This document shows, piece after piece, positions 1-7,501 of a stretch of 64,000 nucleotides of DNA. Source of the stretch: GCA-2748575 sp965222725 (GTDB lineage Bacteria > Pseudomonadota > Gammaproteobacteria > Pseudomonadales > Ketobacteraceae); contig OZ244969.1 of the NCBI GenBank assembly GCA_965222725.1, positions 806,001 to 870,000 on the forward strand, written 5' to 3'. The notes under the pieces are model-generated. The model did not search any database and had not been told where the DNA came from. It saw nothing but the letters and a program-made list of their open reading frames with translations. A program made the translations under genes and the position numbers. Numbering within the stretch: the stretch's first letter is position 1; every line of letters starts with the position of its first letter.

Positions 1-528
1 ACTGCAGGTTTTTCCCTGCTGATCATGCTGTTTACCTTTGTGGTGGTGGTGATGCGTTATGGTTTTAACACCGGTGAGTTACAGATTTTTGGCTGGAAGC
101 TCAGCTCTATTGCCATCGACGAAACCGTGATCTACCTGCACGCGGCCCTGTTTATGCTGGCCAGCGCGGCCACCCTGAAAGACGACGCTCATGTGCGGGT
201 GGATGTTTTTTATCGGAAATTTTCCAGTAAAAACAAGAGCCTGGTGAATATCTTCGGCACGCTGGCGCTGCTCTATCCCATGTGCGGGGTGATTTTATGG
301 TCGAGCCTGGACTATGTAAAGATTTCCTGGCAGATGAATGAGCATTCTCAGGAATCGGAAGGCCTGCCCTATCTTTTTCTGCTGAAAGGCATGATTCCCG
401 CCATGGCGATTCTGCTGATGCTGCAGGGGCTGTTCGATATTGTGCGTCACAGCCTGCATCTGCTGGACCGGGGCCCCTATCCTGGTGAGCATCAGGAGCC
501 CGGTGAGCATCAGGAGGATGTACTCTGA
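1..528 (+). CDS. TRAP transporter small permease (DctQ family), 5' end outside window
   Basis: Small membrane subunit of a tripartite ATP-independent periplasmic (TRAP) transporter, which pairs with the large permease to import organic acids using an ion gradient. The reading frame is open from base 1 and the residues before the first ATG (base 25) are hydrophobic and in register with the family, so the true start lies upstream and the gene is partial. Four hydrophobic segments are visible, including an early one rich in Val (VVVVMRYGF), typical of DctQ. The C-terminus carries an 18-base tandem repeat (about 482-516) that gives PGEHQEPGEHQE, a small length-variable tail. The stop overlaps the start of the next gene by one base (TGATG), indicating translational coupling. 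The substrate-binding subunit is not in view on this side. Confidence 0.9.
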   Translation, partial: TAGFSLLIMLFTFVVVVMRYGFNTGELQIFGWKLSSIAIDETVIYLHAALFMLASAATLKDDAHVRVDVFYRKFSSKNKSLVNIFGTLALLYPMCGVILWSSLDYVKISWQMNEHSQESEGLPYLFLLKGMIPAMAILLMLQGLFDIVRHSLHLLDRGPYPGEHQEPGEHQEDVL

Positions 529-1904
529 TGGAATATATGCCGCTGTTTCTGTTTCTGGCGGTCTGCCTGACCCTGATGCTGGGCTACCCGGTGGCCTTCA
601 GCCTGGGGGGTGTGGCAGTGATATTTGCCGGATTCGGCATTGCCATGGACGTGTTCCCCGATACTTACCTGACCCTGCTGCCGGGGCGCCTGTTCGGCAT
701 TATGACCAACGAAACCCTGCTGGCAGTGCCCCTGTTTGTGCTGATGGGGGTGATGCTGGAAAAATCCCGGGTGGCGGAAAACCTGCTGGAAACCATGGCC
801 CGGCTGTTTGGCCGTTTCCCCGGTGGGTTGGGCATATCCGTCGCCATGGTGGGCATGCTGCTGGCGGCCAGCACCGGCATTGTAGGGGCCACCGTGGTCA
901 CCATGGGGCTGCTGGCCCTGCCCACCATGTTAAAGCGGGGCTATGATCCCAGCCTGGCCACCGGCAGTATCGCAGCAACAGGTACCCTGGGGCAGATTAT
1001 TCCGCCTTCCATTGCCCTGGTGTTACTGGGGGACGTGTTGTCCAACGCCTATCAGGAAGCCCAGTTAAGCCAGGGCATATATGCCACCGAAACGGTATCG
1101 GTGGGGGATCTGTTCGTGGGGGCCCTGATTCCGGGCCTGGCACTGGTGCTGCTTTATGTGATCTATATTGTGGGCACGGCACTGTTCAAGCCGGCGGCTG
1201 CCCCGGCCTACAACCAACAGGAAACCCACAGCAACAGTCTGCTGCTGCAGGTGATCAAGGGCCTGGCTCCGCCCCTGTTGCTGATCGTTGCGGTGCTTGG
1301 CTCAATTCTGACCGGTGTGGCCACGCCCACCGAAGCCGCTGCGGTAGGCGCCATTGGCGCCACCTTATTGGCCGGTCTTCAGGGGCAGCTGGATTTTACC
1401 AGGCTCCGGGAAATCACCATTTCCACCACCCGGGTAACCTGTATGGTCTTTGCCATTTTAATCGGCGCGTCGCTGTTTTCCCTGGTATTCCGTGCCTATG
1501 GCGGCGATGATCTGATACAGTCACTGTTTGCGCAAATGCCCGGCGGCGTGGTGGGTGCGACCCTGCTGGTGATGCTGGTGATTTTCCTGCTGGGCTTTAT
1601 TCTGGATTTTATCGAGATCACCTTTGTGGTGGTGCCCATAGTGGGGCCGGTGTTGCTGGCTATGGGGCTGGATCCGGTGTGGCTGGGGGTAATGATCGCA
1701 CTGAATCTGCAAACCTCTTTCCTGACGCCACCTTTCGGTTTTGCATTGTTTTACCTGCGGGGGGTTGCCCCGGCATCGGTACCTACGACAACAATATATA
1801 AAGGTGTAGTGCCCTTTATTGCCATCCAGCTGCTGACCATGGTGATTCTGGCGCTCTGGCCCGAGCTGGCCACCACATTGCCAAAACTGGTTTATGGGCC
1901 TTAA
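528..1904 (+). CDS. TRAP transporter large permease (DctM family)
   Basis: Large, roughly 12-helix membrane subunit that forms the transport channel of a TRAP transporter. The 458-residue product has near-family length and hydrophobic segments throughout. It includes the conserved stretch with TGTLGQIIPPSIALVL (about residues 150-165), TGVATPTEAAAVGAIGA in the second half, and FLTPPFGFALFYLRGVAP near the C-terminus, all characteristic of DctM proteins. It starts by one-base overlap with the small permease gene, so the two are one operon. Substrate cannot be read from the permease; C4-dicarboxylates or other carboxylates are usual for the family. Confidence 0.95.
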   Translation: MEYMPLFLFLAVCLTLMLGYPVAFSLGGVAVIFAGFGIAMDVFPDTYLTLLPGRLFGIMTNETLLAVPLFVLMGVMLEKSRVAENLLETMARLFGRFPGGLGISVAMVGMLLAASTGIVGATVVTMGLLALPTMLKRGYDPSLATGSIAATGTLGQIIPPSIALVLLGDVLSNAYQEAQLSQGIYATETVSVGDLFVGALIPGLALVLLYVIYIVGTALFKPAAAPAYNQQETHSNSLLLQVIKGLAPPLLLIVAVLGSILTGVATPTEAAAVGAIGATLLAGLQGQLDFTRLREITISTTRVTCMVFAILIGASLFSLVFRAYGGDDLIQSLFAQMPGGVVGATLLVMLVIFLLGFILDFIEITFVVVPIVGPVLLAMGLDPVWLGVMIALNLQTSFLTPPFGFALFYLRGVAPASVPTTTIYKGVVPFIAIQLLTMVILALWPELATTLPKLVYGP

Positions 1905-1945
1905 CTTAAGCAAAAGTTTTTTCATTTTCTTCGGGGGACAGAAGT

Positions 1946-2368
1946 ATGACCGACGATATCGACGACAACCAGGACGACGGCAGCGAAGACGTACCCACAC
2001 CACTGGGTGAACTGGCCCTGCAAACCGTGGCTATGCCCGCCGACACCAACGCCGATGGCGATGTGTTCGGTGGCTGGCTGGTATCCCAGATGGACCTTGC
2101 CGGTGCGGTAACCGCCAATCGCCTGGCCAAGGGCCGGGTAGCAACGGTGGCTATTGATACCATGGTGTTTTTACGGCCGGTGGCCGTGGGCTCCACCGTA
2201 AGCTGCTACACCAAAGTAATGGAGATCGGTCGCAGCTCCATGGCCATTAATGTGGAAGTCTGGGCGCAACACCCCACCGATTATGAAACCCGCAAAGTCA
2301 CTGAAGGCCGCTTTACCTTTGTGGCCATTGATCAGAACCGCCGTACGCGGCCAGTGCCGCGGCGTTGA
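1946..2368 (+). CDS. acyl-CoA thioesterase, YciA-like hotdog fold
   Basis: Cytosolic hotdog-fold thioesterase that hydrolyses acyl-CoA. The 140-residue product matches the YciA family closely: TVAMPADTNADGDVFGGWL (with the Asn-Asp pair near the active site), SQMDLAGAV, and TFLRPVAVGS-like FLRPVAVGSTV. An acidic run at residues 2-15 (DDIDDNQDDGSED) is an extra N-terminal tail. A ribosome-binding site (GGGGGA) lies about 8 bases before the ATG. It follows the TRAP permease after 41 bases and may be cotranscribed. It ends at a strong terminator shared with the convergent biosynthetic operon. There is no direct sign that it serves the PKS pathway. Confidence 0.92.
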   Translation: MTDDIDDNQDDGSEDVPTPLGELALQTVAMPADTNADGDVFGGWLVSQMDLAGAVTANRLAKGRVATVAIDTMVFLRPVAVGSTVSCYTKVMEIGRSSMAINVEVWAQHPTDYETRKVTEGRFTFVAIDQNRRTRPVPRR

Positions 2369-2397
2369 ATTAATGGGAGCGGCATTGAGCAAAACAA

Positions 2398-2435
2398 ACT
2401 CTGCTGGCACACCGGCTCAGGTGAACCAGCAGAGT
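2398..2435. terminator. bidirectional intrinsic terminator
   Basis: Perfect 10-base inverted repeat ACTCTGCTGG / CCAGCAGAGT with an 18-base loop. It is followed on the plus strand by CTTTCTT and on the minus strand by TTTGTTTT. It sits between the convergent thioesterase gene and the LolA-like gene, so it can stop transcripts from both sides. Confidence 0.75.
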
Positions 2436-2446
2436 CTTTCTTCAAC

Positions 2447-3229
2447 TCAACGCTGCTGGCGCAGCGCCAGCTCCGTAAATTCCCGCTGCTTCAAGCCACC
2501 GTTTATCTGTAATTCCACCGACTCCATGCGCGTGCTTTTTCCCGTTTGATGGTTATTCATTACCACCAGTTCCGGATACCAGTACTGCGCGTCGGCCTGG
2601 CGGTAACCCTGTGTCTTCATGGATTTCAGCAGTTGCTGTTCCCGGTCATAAAAATCCGCTTTCATCAGCCGGTAATGGGTCTGATCAATCCACAGACGGG
2701 TTCTGCTGTAACTGGATTCATCGGAGCGGGGAAAGCGATCCAGCACATAGCATTGGCTGTCACCACAGGCTTCTTCACCCTTGAGTTCAAAACGGTAGTC
2801 TTTGGTGGACTGGTCCGATAAATCCTCGAAGGTAAATTCGCTGCCGCGAAAGGAGGCGTTGCGGTTGTGGCTCAAAATACGTTTTGTCCGGCGGGTGGAG
2901 GGCAGATACAGGTATTGTTTATCGGCAGCTTCCGATTCCGCCACTGTCAGCAGCGCTATACCTTTTTCCCGCCGTGGTGCGGTGAAGGTCAGCAGGCTGT
3001 AGGTGGAGCCGTCGTTTTCGGTGAGCGCTTTCATTTCCATCAGGCGTTCGCTGGTATCGCCGTCTGCATCCACCAGCACCATTTTTACCTGCTGCACCAG
3101 ATCACGGAAGCCTTTGCCGTTGGCTTTGGAGCGTTCGATGATTTGATTGGCATCGGGCGTTTGTGCATAAACACTGACGGACATGGCCAGCGACATCAAA
3201 AAAGCCGTTAGTTTAATAACTGGTTTCAC
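2447..3229 (-). CDS. LolA-like outer-membrane lipoprotein-sorting protein
   Basis: Predicted periplasmic protein of the LolA-like family often annotated as outer membrane lipoprotein-sorting protein (PF17131 type). The 260-residue product has a signal peptide ending near VYA-QTPDA. Its body of beta strands includes GIALLTVAESEAADKQYLYLPS, RRTKRILSHNRNASFRGSEF and FTFEDLSD, which are typical of this group. The start is GTG with an AGGAGG ribosome-binding site six bases upstream. Such proteins are commonly encoded beside RND/MMPL exporters and are thought to carry lipid-like cargo through the periplasm. Here it is the last gene of the PKS operon, 9 bases after an outer-membrane protein gene. 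The cargo assignment is inference. Confidence 0.85.
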   Translation of the reverse strand: MKPVIKLTAFLMSLAMSVSVYAQTPDANQIIERSKANGKGFRDLVQQVKMVLVDADGDTSERLMEMKALTENDGSTYSLLTFTAPRREKGIALLTVAESEAADKQYLYLPSTRRTKRILSHNRNASFRGSEFTFEDLSDQSTKDYRFELKGEEACGDSQCYVLDRFPRSDESSYSRTRLWIDQTHYRLMKADFYDREQQLLKSMKTQGYRQADAQYWYPELVVMNNHQTGKSTRMESVELQINGGLKQREFTELALRQQR

Positions 3230-3238
3230 AGCAACCTC

Positions 3239-4699
3239 CTAAAAATGATAAATCAGATCCACCTGAAGATAAGCATCCCTTTCGATCAGGTTCAGTTTCT
3301 GGCTGTTGGCGGATACCCGCAGCAGATCGAACAGTGTTTGCGGCACTGACTCCAGATCCACTTGCGACAGGTAATCAGGGTCCGTCTGAATTTGTTCCAG
3401 GGTTTCCCGCAGGCGATCGTATTGCCAGCGGGTAATGGTGGTGGACTGGAAATAGCCCAGCAGTGTGGCAATGAGCTGGTCCGGCAAGGGGTATTGCTGG
3501 CCCTGCACTTCAGCCACCAGTTGATTGGTGGTGCGCTGGAATTCTTCGGTGTTCAGGCGCGGCTCCTGATCATAAAACGCCTGAGCCGCCACATTCAGCA
3601 CCAGTGATTCGGCAAGGTAGCGGGTAAAAAACAGAAAGCCGGCGGCTTCGTTATATTCATAATCCACAATGGCACCCAGCATTAAATGGCTGTCGGCACT
3701 GTCGTTAAAAGAGAGCCGACCTGCCAGTGCCACATCATGATCAAACAGCGTAGTGGGAATATTGTCGCGGCTGTCCCATATCGCCTCCGAATAAAGCGTC
3801 AGGTCCACCTGGGTATCGCCCACCGGGCCCCAAGGGTATTCCATTCCCACGGCCACCGATTCATATTGCTCCACACCACCGGTTTGTACGATGGCTTCCC
3901 CTTTCAGCAACAGCATCTGCCAGGGCAGAACCCATTCCAGTGACGTCTGATTCACTTTTTCGTACACGGGGATCAGTCGGGGATCATTAAAATCGCTGTT
4001 AAAAACGTAGTAAGGATCACGGCTCATTCCGTAAAAATGCGACAACGCCAGATCCGCATCACCCCAGCGGGTTTTATAACGGACGGCAAAATCCCAGCGA
4101 CCGGTTTGGCCCCGGTCGTATTCCGCCTCATCGTTATCCACCAGAATGGGATAGCGCAAGCGGCCATCTTCTCCCGGATACCAGGCATCGCGCACATCAT
4201 AAAGGGTATAGAGTTCGATCAGATCGTCCTGCCAGTAAAACGAACTCGCCACCATGGGTTGCCCCAGTTTTTTCGGATAGGGCAAATCACGGCGATCTTT
4301 CTGATTCACGATATCGGTGATCTTGAAAAACTCGTTAACACCCCAGGCCACTTGCCCCAGGCCAATCCGGGTATGCCCCAGGCCGCCATGGTGATGCCAG
4401 AGCAGTTCACGGATATCGCCGCCGCTGCGTTCATCGTCCACGCTGTCCCAGCGACCGGTGAGCTGGGTGGTGAATTCGGTGTTATCCGTCAAGGCCGTTT
4501 GATAATCCATGGATAACCCCAGCGATGGATAATGCTGTTCATCCACGGATTCGCCGGTCTGGGGGTAATAACGGTATTGCAGATTCAGCTTGAATGCCGG
4601 TGAGGATGCAACGGCTGCCACAGGTACCAACAGGCACTGCAAACATAGAATCAGACATACTACGCCACCGCTAGCTGGTGGCCACTTCCTGATAGTCAT
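3239..4699 (-). CDS. predicted outer-membrane beta-barrel protein (DUF1302-like)
   Basis: A 486-residue secreted protein with a signal peptide (hydrophobic run up to about residue 32, VAAVASS). It then has alternating amphipathic strands rich in Tyr, Trp and Asp, and a C-terminal Phe (LIYHF), the signature of outer-membrane barrels. Segments such as IGLGQVAWGVNEFFKITDIVN and SHFYGMSRDPYY resemble the DUF1302-type proteins found next to MMPL exporters and LolA-like proteins. It starts 29 bases inside the upstream membrane-protein gene, which suggests coupled translation. It is probably the outer-membrane component of the export route for the PKS product. The family name is my recognition, not a search result. 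Confidence 0.75.
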   Translation of the reverse strand: MTIRKWPPASGGVVCLILCLQCLLVPVAAVASSPAFKLNLQYRYYPQTGESVDEQHYPSLGLSMDYQTALTDNTEFTTQLTGRWDSVDDERSGGDIRELLWHHHGGLGHTRIGLGQVAWGVNEFFKITDIVNQKDRRDLPYPKKLGQPMVASSFYWQDDLIELYTLYDVRDAWYPGEDGRLRYPILVDNDEAEYDRGQTGRWDFAVRYKTRWGDADLALSHFYGMSRDPYYVFNSDFNDPRLIPVYEKVNQTSLEWVLPWQMLLLKGEAIVQTGGVEQYESVAVGMEYPWGPVGDTQVDLTLYSEAIWDSRDNIPTTLFDHDVALAGRLSFNDSADSHLMLGAIVDYEYNEAAGFLFFTRYLAESLVLNVAAQAFYDQEPRLNTEEFQRTTNQLVAEVQGQQYPLPDQLIATLLGYFQSTTITRWQYDRLRETLEQIQTDPDYLSQVDLESVPQTLFDLLRVSANSQKLNLIERDAYLQVDLIYHF

Positions 4700-5102
4700 G
4701 ACGCTTCAACTTCTGCAAACTGAAAATATAGGAACTGCAATACAGGAGCACCACCAGATAAACGGGCCCTATGGTTAACAGCAAATTGGGGGTGCCCGCC
4801 CGGGTATGGGCCAGTACCATAAAGCCCAGCGACAGTGAGCTGACAATGAGTACGCAGAGCATGCGCCCCAAAGGGAAGTGCCCCATGCGCACAAATAAAA
4901 ACTCCAGTGCGGCACTGCCGAAGGCGGTGGTCATAAAATTCACACCACCCTGGGTTAAACCGGCTATCAGCGCGTGATCGGGATGTTCCCGGTTGGCAAA
5001 CCAGGCCCAGCAAAACCAGGTAACAGCCGACAGCACCGCGCCAGCGAACACCCGGAATGCCGGAGAATGGAGCAGCCGTTTAACAGCGGCAATCAGATTC
5101 AT
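4671..5102 (-). CDS. small integral membrane protein, four helices, unknown function
   Basis: A 143-residue protein with about four hydrophobic helices (near residues 15-35, 55-72, 80-98 and 108-128) and a charged C-terminus. I do not recognise the family. Its start codon overlaps the stop of the lipase-like gene by four bases (ATGA), and its own 3' end overlaps the outer-membrane protein gene by 29 bases. It is therefore made together with them. By context it may be an inner-membrane helper for export or for the lipase-like enzyme. Confidence 0.8.
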   Translation of the reverse strand: MNLIAAVKRLLHSPAFRVFAGAVLSAVTWFCWAWFANREHPDHALIAGLTQGGVNFMTTAFGSAALEFLFVRMGHFPLGRMLCVLIVSSLSLGFMVLAHTRAGTPNLLLTIGPVYLVVLLYCSSYIFSLQKLKRHDYQEVATS

Positions 5103-7501
5103 GGCAGTTCACCTCCGGCGGTTTTGTTTTGCACGGCGCGCAGCAAGACCATGGGCGCCAGTGTCAGCAGCCACAACAGCAGCACCAGCGGATCCATAAC
5201 ACCACCACTGCCATCGGTGACCGACACATTATCCAGCCCCTGTTCGATGGCATCGGAAATCTCTCCCATGGGGCCATCGTCGGCATCTCCGGTCAGATCG
5301 CCCAGGTCGCCTTCTTCGGCTTTGGCGGCTTCCTCGCTGGCTATGGCCTTGGCGTTAGCACAAACCGTTTGCTCCAGCTGAAACAAATCGCAACGCCAGT
5401 CAATGGCGCGGTGGCGGGCAGCTTCGCCATTGCGGTTAAAGTGGGTGAGGAAATTATCCAGCTCACCGCTGTAAACGGTATCCGCCAGTTGCTGAATGTC
5501 CGCCAGTTCCCTCACGCCAAGAATGGCCTGCAACGATGCCAGGGTGGGGTTGTCTGCCATGATGCTGTCCAGATCCAGATCGAACAGGCTGTCCAGTCCC
5601 GACAGATCCGGCAGCTCGCTGTCTTCACCGGCATCCAGCGCATCCAGGGAATCGAGAATACGGTCGGCATCGCTGTTGCCAAAGCCGCTTTGTACCAGGC
5701 CAAAACCGTTGTCAAAATCATCTCGGCCGTTTTGCCCGTTACGTAAAAAGGGCTCCGGCTCTATCACGGTTTTTAACAAAGGCAGGTCCGCCAGTTCGGC
5801 ACTGGCGCGGGTGGCATCGTTGGTCATGCTGCCATCCCCCAGGGAATAGTGCATGGCCAACGGGCGGGGATTAAATCCGGCGGGCAGATCACGAAAGCGA
5901 TGGGCAAAGTTATTGCCGTCGGCAATATCCAGATAATGCTGCATCATGGCCATGACAAAGGTCATTTCTGCGCCGTTCATATTGGCCGGGATCACGTTAC
6001 TGGTGAGCGTCCAGAAAGTGGATTCCGTAAAAATCTGAATCAGGCTGCCGGCGCCGTTCACCAGATAGGCCCCTTCCAGTTCCGGCGCCACCGCGCCCAC
6101 GCCCACACCCAGCATGGCGCCGAGCGACAGGCCATCGTACATCACGCGGCTGCCATCCAGCGCGGGCAACGCTAACTCATCGGGGTGCTGCCAGTTAGAC
6201 AGGGCCTGCGGTAACAAATGTTTGGCGCTGTGAATGGCAAGCACCTGATCCACCGTGCCCTGCACAAACATACCCAGTAACTGCATGATGGTGAGCGGCG
6301 TGGTGACGGCTGTACTGATATGGGGTTCTTTAAAATCATCATATAACGTCACCCGTGCGCCATGGTTGGGATGATCAATGGCAAGAGAGGCGATACCCAG
6401 GCGATCATCCATACGATAAACACTGCGGGTAAGCTCTTTGAAATTTCCCAGGCCATGGCCGGACACTGCAACGGGTACTGGAGCGCTTTGCTCCTGTTTG
6501 GGCAGCGTCAGAATAAAGTCCACCCGGCGCCGTGATAAATCCGCGACCGGTTCGTAGGGTGGATAAACACCGCCATCATCACTGCGGAAATTCACCATGG
6601 ACAACTTCCCGGTCAGTGTCGCCAGGCCGTAATCGTCGTCGCCCAAAGGCTCATGGGGAGCCAGCTCCGTGACGTAATTGGGAGTGTTCAGGGCACGATC
6701 CACCATGTGCTGCATGGGCTCCGTCACTTCCTGTTCCGATTTTACGGTGAACCAGGTGAACGACAGCACATCCTCCGGGGTGATGCTCTGGTCTTCCATA
6801 AAATCCAGCACCGGTGAGTAGGCAAAATTCAGAATCCAGCCTGCGTTGCGGTTCAGGGCTTTCTCCGTGCCTTCGCTGGGCACAAACAATTCTGTGCCGG
6901 CAGCACCGGGAAACTGATTCAACGCAGGCTTCAGTAGCACCGCCACATAACGCTCGCCAAATTCAAAGCGGGTCCGGGGCCAGCCGATAATCACCGGGCG
7001 GGGCTCACGGACATTATTTTCGGCCTTGGCCACTTTACTGAGAGACACCACCATGGGCACCCGTTCCCCGGTTGCCATGTTATAAACATGAAGATAACCG
7101 TCGCCGTTTTTGGGAATCTCGTTGATAGGCCAGTCATTGAGTTCGAACAACACCGGGCCCAGGGGAGAAAAACCGCTGCTGTTATTGATAATATTGCCGG
7201 GCAGGAAATTGTCGGGAAACTGGTGACGCGCCGGTAACAGGTTACGCACCGTACCGGAAACCCGACGATCCAGAATATAATCACTGTAGTTGTAAGTACC
7301 CCCGGTGTTGCGGAACAAATCACTGGGAAAGGGCAGACTGCAGGTGTCTACCGCCATGGGATGGCAACGGCTGGCAGGCGAAATACCCGCCGCATGACTC
7401 AGTGACGCCATGAGCGGTAGAGCGATTAATGCCGAGAATAGCAGCACCGGAAACCACAGGGTGCTGTGCAGAGTACTCTCAGTTCCGGGATGGCGGTTCA
7501 T
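5099..7501 (-). CDS. secreted lipase/esterase-like alpha/beta hydrolase in the PKS operon
   Basis: An 800-residue exported protein. A hydrophobic signal segment (residues about 17-37, ending near SHA-AG) is followed by PFPSDLFR, a form seen at the start of bacterial virulence-factor-type lipases. The alpha/beta hydrolase core shows an oxyanion-type HGLGN and a nucleophile elbow YDGLSLGAMLG (G-L-S-L-G), followed by acidic linkers near residues 610-650. The C-terminus has a hydrophobic helix (VLLLWLLTLAPMVLL) followed by basic residues, suggesting membrane anchoring. It overlaps the multienzyme gene upstream and the membrane-protein gene downstream by four bases each. The coupling argues for a role in processing, transferring or turning over the lipid product outside the cytoplasm; this is inference. 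Confidence 0.75.
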   Translation of the reverse strand: MNRHPGTESTLHSTLWFPVLLFSALIALPLMASLSHAAGISPASRCHPMAVDTCSLPFPSDLFRNTGGTYNYSDYILDRRVSGTVRNLLPARHQFPDNFLPGNIINNSSGFSPLGPVLFELNDWPINEIPKNGDGYLHVYNMATGERVPMVVSLSKVAKAENNVREPRPVIIGWPRTRFEFGERYVAVLLKPALNQFPGAAGTELFVPSEGTEKALNRNAGWILNFAYSPVLDFMEDQSITPEDVLSFTWFTVKSEQEVTEPMQHMVDRALNTPNYVTELAPHEPLGDDDYGLATLTGKLSMVNFRSDDGGVYPPYEPVADLSRRRVDFILTLPKQEQSAPVPVAVSGHGLGNFKELTRSVYRMDDRLGIASLAIDHPNHGARVTLYDDFKEPHISTAVTTPLTIMQLLGMFVQGTVDQVLAIHSAKHLLPQALSNWQHPDELALPALDGSRVMYDGLSLGAMLGVGVGAVAPELEGAYLVNGAGSLIQIFTESTFWTLTSNVIPANMNGAEMTFVMAMMQHYLDIADGNNFAHRFRDLPAGFNPRPLAMHYSLGDGSMTNDATRASAELADLPLLKTVIEPEPFLRNGQNGRDDFDNGFGLVQSGFGNSDADRILDSLDALDAGEDSELPDLSGLDSLFDLDLDSIMADNPTLASLQAILGVRELADIQQLADTVYSGELDNFLTHFNRNGEAARHRAIDWRCDLFQLEQTVCANAKAIASEEAAKAEEGDLGDLTGDADDGPMGEISDAIEQGLDNVSVTDGSGGVMDPLVLLLWLLTLAPMVLLRAVQNKTAGGELP

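Noticed and set aside
1..1904. Linking the TRAP permeases to the solute-binding protein at 60217-61239.
   Set aside because: They are about 58 kb apart with unrelated genes between, and receptor genes are normally adjacent to the permeases.
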